A stretch of DNA of 7,358 bases, from positions 1 to 7,358 of the forward strand of contig CAYNDB010000119.1 of NCBI GenBank assembly GCA_964395915.1, read 5' to 3'. Position numbers and translations under genes: made by a program. Of the stretch, positions 5,988-7,358 are shown one piece after another. The notes under the pieces are model-generated. The model saw nothing but the letters and a program-made list of their open reading frames with translations. It was not told the origin of the DNA and did no database searches. This DNA comes from CAYNDB01 sp964395915 (lineage in GTDB: Bacteria; Nitrospinota_A; UBA7883; JAJRTC01). Each line of letters starts with the position of its first letter. Position 1 is the stretch's first letter.

Positions 5988-6237
5988 TTAAGGCAAAATC
6001 GCAGATCTTTGGTCATTAAGAGATGCTTCCGGATCCACTAAAATTTTCCAAAGTGACTGCGTGAAGAGAAGTAGTAACTGATGTGGTTGGAGGTTTTTTA
6101 TGTATTTTTACGTCGGAGATGACATCCATTCCGTAAACAGGGTCACGGTGTTTTGTGTCTACGGCTGAGTCATGATCTTCACCATCATGACCCGGCGTCT
6201 GATCGAAAAACTGGCTGTTTACCCGATTTTTTTGCAA
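5988..6237 (-). pseudogene. Decayed YHS-domain (metal-binding) gene, two frameshifts
   Basis: Read on the minus strand, three hallmark blocks of a YHS domain follow in the right order but in three different frames: His/Asp-rich lead plus DPVYGMDV (6144-6121), SYYFSSRSHFGKF (6079-6041), and DPEASLND (6035-6012), ending at a stop at 5990-5988. In intact YHS domains these blocks read about DPVCGM-V, YYFCSxxCxxKF and xxDPexYL. The gaps here are 44 and 5 bases where a typical domain would have about 45 and 6, so each break looks like a single-base loss. The metal-ligand cysteines are also gone: C to Y in block one, C to S and C to H in block two. YHS domains occur as small copper-linked proteins and at the N-terminus of Cu-ATPases, which fits the position 17 bases after csoR. 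The 5' end is uncertain; TTG at 6237 is a guess. A real gene with two sequencing errors is less likely because of the lost cysteines. Confidence 0.72.
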
Positions 6238-6254
6238 CCTTGGACGAGACCAGG

Positions 6255-6530
6255 TTAACCGTTCGGCTTTGCGTACTTTTCTATGATGTTGAAAATTTCC
6301 TCGATCTTTTCGTCTCCCTCGCCTTTTTCTATTGCGTCCCTAACGCATGTCTTTACATGTCCACGCAGGATTTCAAGATTGGCTTTTTTCAGAAGCGACT
6401 GGGCCGATAGGATCTGTTTCGAAACATCGATGCAATATCTGTCATCATCGATCATTTTCATGATTCCTTCGATCTGGCCCCTCGCGGTCTTCAAATTAAG
6501 CAACGCGGACTTCTTAACCTCTTCGAGCAT
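6255..6530 (-). CDS. csoR: CsoR-type copper-sensing repressor
   Basis: 91 residues from the ATG at 6530. It is an all-helical DUF156 (CsoR/RcnR/FrmR) repressor. The Cu(I) ligand set of true CsoR proteins is present: C33, H58 and C62 (spacing C-x24-H-x3-C, in YCID and GHVKTC). The core RGQIEGI-x-KMI and the helix with KKANLEIL are family hallmarks. Proteins of this family bind the promoter as apo-tetramers and let go when Cu(I) binds. The ATG is preferred over an in-frame GTG at 6545, which overlaps the copZ stop, because GGGGGAG lies six bases before the ATG and nothing similar lies before the GTG. It is the last gene of copA-copZ-csoR, 14 bases after copZ, so it probably controls its own operon from a promoter upstream of copA, outside the window. 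The Cu-type ligand set makes a nickel or formaldehyde sensor unlikely. Confidence 0.93.
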   Translation of the reverse strand: MLEEVKKSALLNLKTARGQIEGIMKMIDDDRYCIDVSKQILSAQSLLKKANLEILRGHVKTCVRDAIEKGEGDEKIEEIFNIIEKYAKPNG

Positions 6531-6544
6531 TATGGGCTCCCCCA

Positions 6545-6754
6545 CTAGTTAACGGATGTGACAGTGTAACCGGCTTCGCTGACGGCCTCTTTGAAAACGT
6601 CGTCTGTGATGTCCTTGTCCGCTTCCACAACGGCGCTTTTTGCGGCCAGATCCACGTTTACGCTTGTAACCCCGTCGAGTTTCTCAAGCGCCTCGGTTGT
6701 GTGTTTCACACAGTTGCCACAGGTCATACCCTCAATATGCAATGTCTTTTTCAT
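6545..6754 (-). CDS. copZ: CopZ-like copper chaperone (HMA domain)
   Basis: 69 residues, one heavy-metal-associated (HMA) domain and nothing else. The Cu(I)-binding loop is G9-M-T-C12-G-N-C15, followed by the usual beta-alpha-beta-beta-alpha-beta pattern (V-T-S-V-N-V-D-L, K-S-A-V-V-E, and the A-G-Y-T-V end). It would carry Cu(I) in the cytoplasm to the adjacent CopA ATPase or to CsoR. The ATG at 6754 is chosen over a TTG at 6760 because AGGAG lies nine bases before the ATG but only about three before the TTG. It is 15 bases after the copA stop, so the genes are translated from one message. A mercury carrier of the MerP type is possible by fold, but the neighbours point to copper. Confidence 0.93.
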   Translation of the reverse strand: MKKTLHIEGMTCGNCVKHTTEALEKLDGVTSVNVDLAAKSAVVEADKDITDDVFKEAVSEAGYTVTSVN

Positions 6755-6769
6755 AACCAAATTCTCCTA

Positions 6770-7358
6770 TCATTTAAAGTTTTTCAATCTCAACGCGTTA
6801 AGCAGCACCGATATGGAGCTGAAACTCATGGCGGCGGCGGCGAAGACGGGCTTTAGCATCGGTCCGTCGAACAGAACCAGCGCCCCGGCGGCAATAGGAA
6901 TACCAAGACTATTATAGAAGAACGCCCAAAAAAGGTTCTGCTTTATGTTCCGCACAGTCGCCCTGCTCAACCGAAGCGCTTTTTCCACCCCACCCAGATC
7001 GCCGCTCATCAAAACAATATCACCCGATTCCATAGCCACGTCCGTGCCGGTTCCCATCGCGATTCCGACATCGGCTCTTGCCAGCGCAGGCGCGTCGTTT
7101 ATGCCGTCTCCCACCATCGCCACTTTTCTGCCAGCGTCATGAAGTTTTTGCACTTCCTTGTCCTTGTCCTGCGGAAGAACTTCCGCGATTACTTTTTCAA
7201 TTCCAGCTTCTTTTGCTATGGCTTTCGCCACAGGCTCCGAGTCGCCGGTAATCATGACAGTCTCAGCTCCCATACGCTGGAGATTTTCTATCGCTTTGCG
7301 GCTGGTCGGCTTGATCGTGTCAGCTACGCCTATAACGGCGCCCAGCTTGCCGCCGATG
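6770..7358 (-). CDS. copA: Cu(I)-exporting P1B-1 ATPase, C-terminal part (5'-truncated by window edge)
   Basis: The last 195 residues of an inner-membrane copper pump; the frame is open through the right edge, so the ATG at 7273 is not the start. Counting from the first full codon: the P-domain lead VADTIKPTS (11-19), TGDS (37-40), and the hinge GDGIND (83-88). Then two membrane segments carry Y148-N149 and M177-S-F-S-S181, the residues that define the Cu(I) subclass (P1B-1), unlike the K and D-x-G pair of the ATPase at the left edge. The N-terminal metal-binding domains, CPC and DKTGT lie outside the window. It is the first visible gene of copA-copZ-csoR, with AGGAG for copZ in the 15-base gap after its stop. 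Ser in place of the common Asn in TGDN is a known variant. Confidence 0.95.
   Translation of the reverse strand, partial: IGGKLGAVIGVADTIKPTSRKAIENLQRMGAETVMITGDSEPVAKAIAKEAGIEKVIAEVLPQDKDKEVQKLHDAGRKVAMVGDGINDAPALARADVGIAMGTGTDVAMESGDIVLMSGDLGGVEKALRLSRATVRNIKQNLFWAFFYNSLGIPIAAGALVLFDGPMLKPVFAAAAMSFSSISVLLNALRLKNFK

Noticed and set aside
7239..7250. TGDS instead of TGDN in CopA as a possible defect
   Set aside because: Ser at this place is a common variant in copper ATPases and all other motifs are intact.

Overview
The window looks like chromosomal DNA of a diderm (Gram-negative) bacterium with a metal-handling and envelope-rich locus. Evidence for an outer membrane: three signal-peptide proteins that read as beta-barrels, two of them ending in a terminal Phe. 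Base composition is mid-range in the genes and clearly AT-rich in the intergenic DNA around 5640-5990. The gene mix (P1B metal ATPases, CsoR, an OprB-type porin, a CYCXC-family protein and a fused monoheme cytochrome-porin) fits an environmental proteobacterial, deltaproteobacterial-type or Nitrospinota-type organism. The sequence alone does not fix the taxon.

Layout, left to right. (1) 1-1239, plus strand: the C-terminal part of a Zn/Cd/Pb-type P1B-2 ATPase, cut by the left edge. (2) 1240-1529: a 290-base non-coding stretch with two inverted repeats and a short direct repeat. (3) 1530-4265, plus strand: a predicted outer-membrane beta-barrel protein, an OprB-like porin, and a small secreted CYCXC-family protein with six cysteines. 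(4) 4313-4349: a strong hairpin between convergent genes, probably a shared terminator. (5) 4374-5582, minus strand: a cytochrome-porin fusion with one CxxCH haem site, a Met-rich segment and a Gly-His/CxxC insertion. (6) 5583-5987: AT-rich intergenic DNA holding the probable promoter of the cytochrome-porin gene, an imperfect palindrome and one perfect DnaA-box match. (7) 5988-6237, minus strand: a decayed YHS-domain gene whose conserved blocks fall in three different frames. (8) 6255-7358, minus strand: a compact copper operon, copA (cut by the right edge), copZ, csoR.

How it may work together: the two inner-membrane ATPases export different metals (Zn/Cd/Pb on the left, Cu(I) on the right). 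CopZ would deliver Cu(I) to CopA, and CsoR would repress the operon until copper binds. The envelope genes between them carry possible metal ligands (CYCXC cysteines; Met-, His- and Cys-rich segments of the cytochrome-porin). A role in metal or extracellular electron exchange at the outer membrane is plausible, but it is inferred from context and motifs. The best leads are the cytochrome-porin with its unusual insertion, the CYCXC protein beside two barrel proteins, and the frameshifted YHS remnant directly downstream of csoR.
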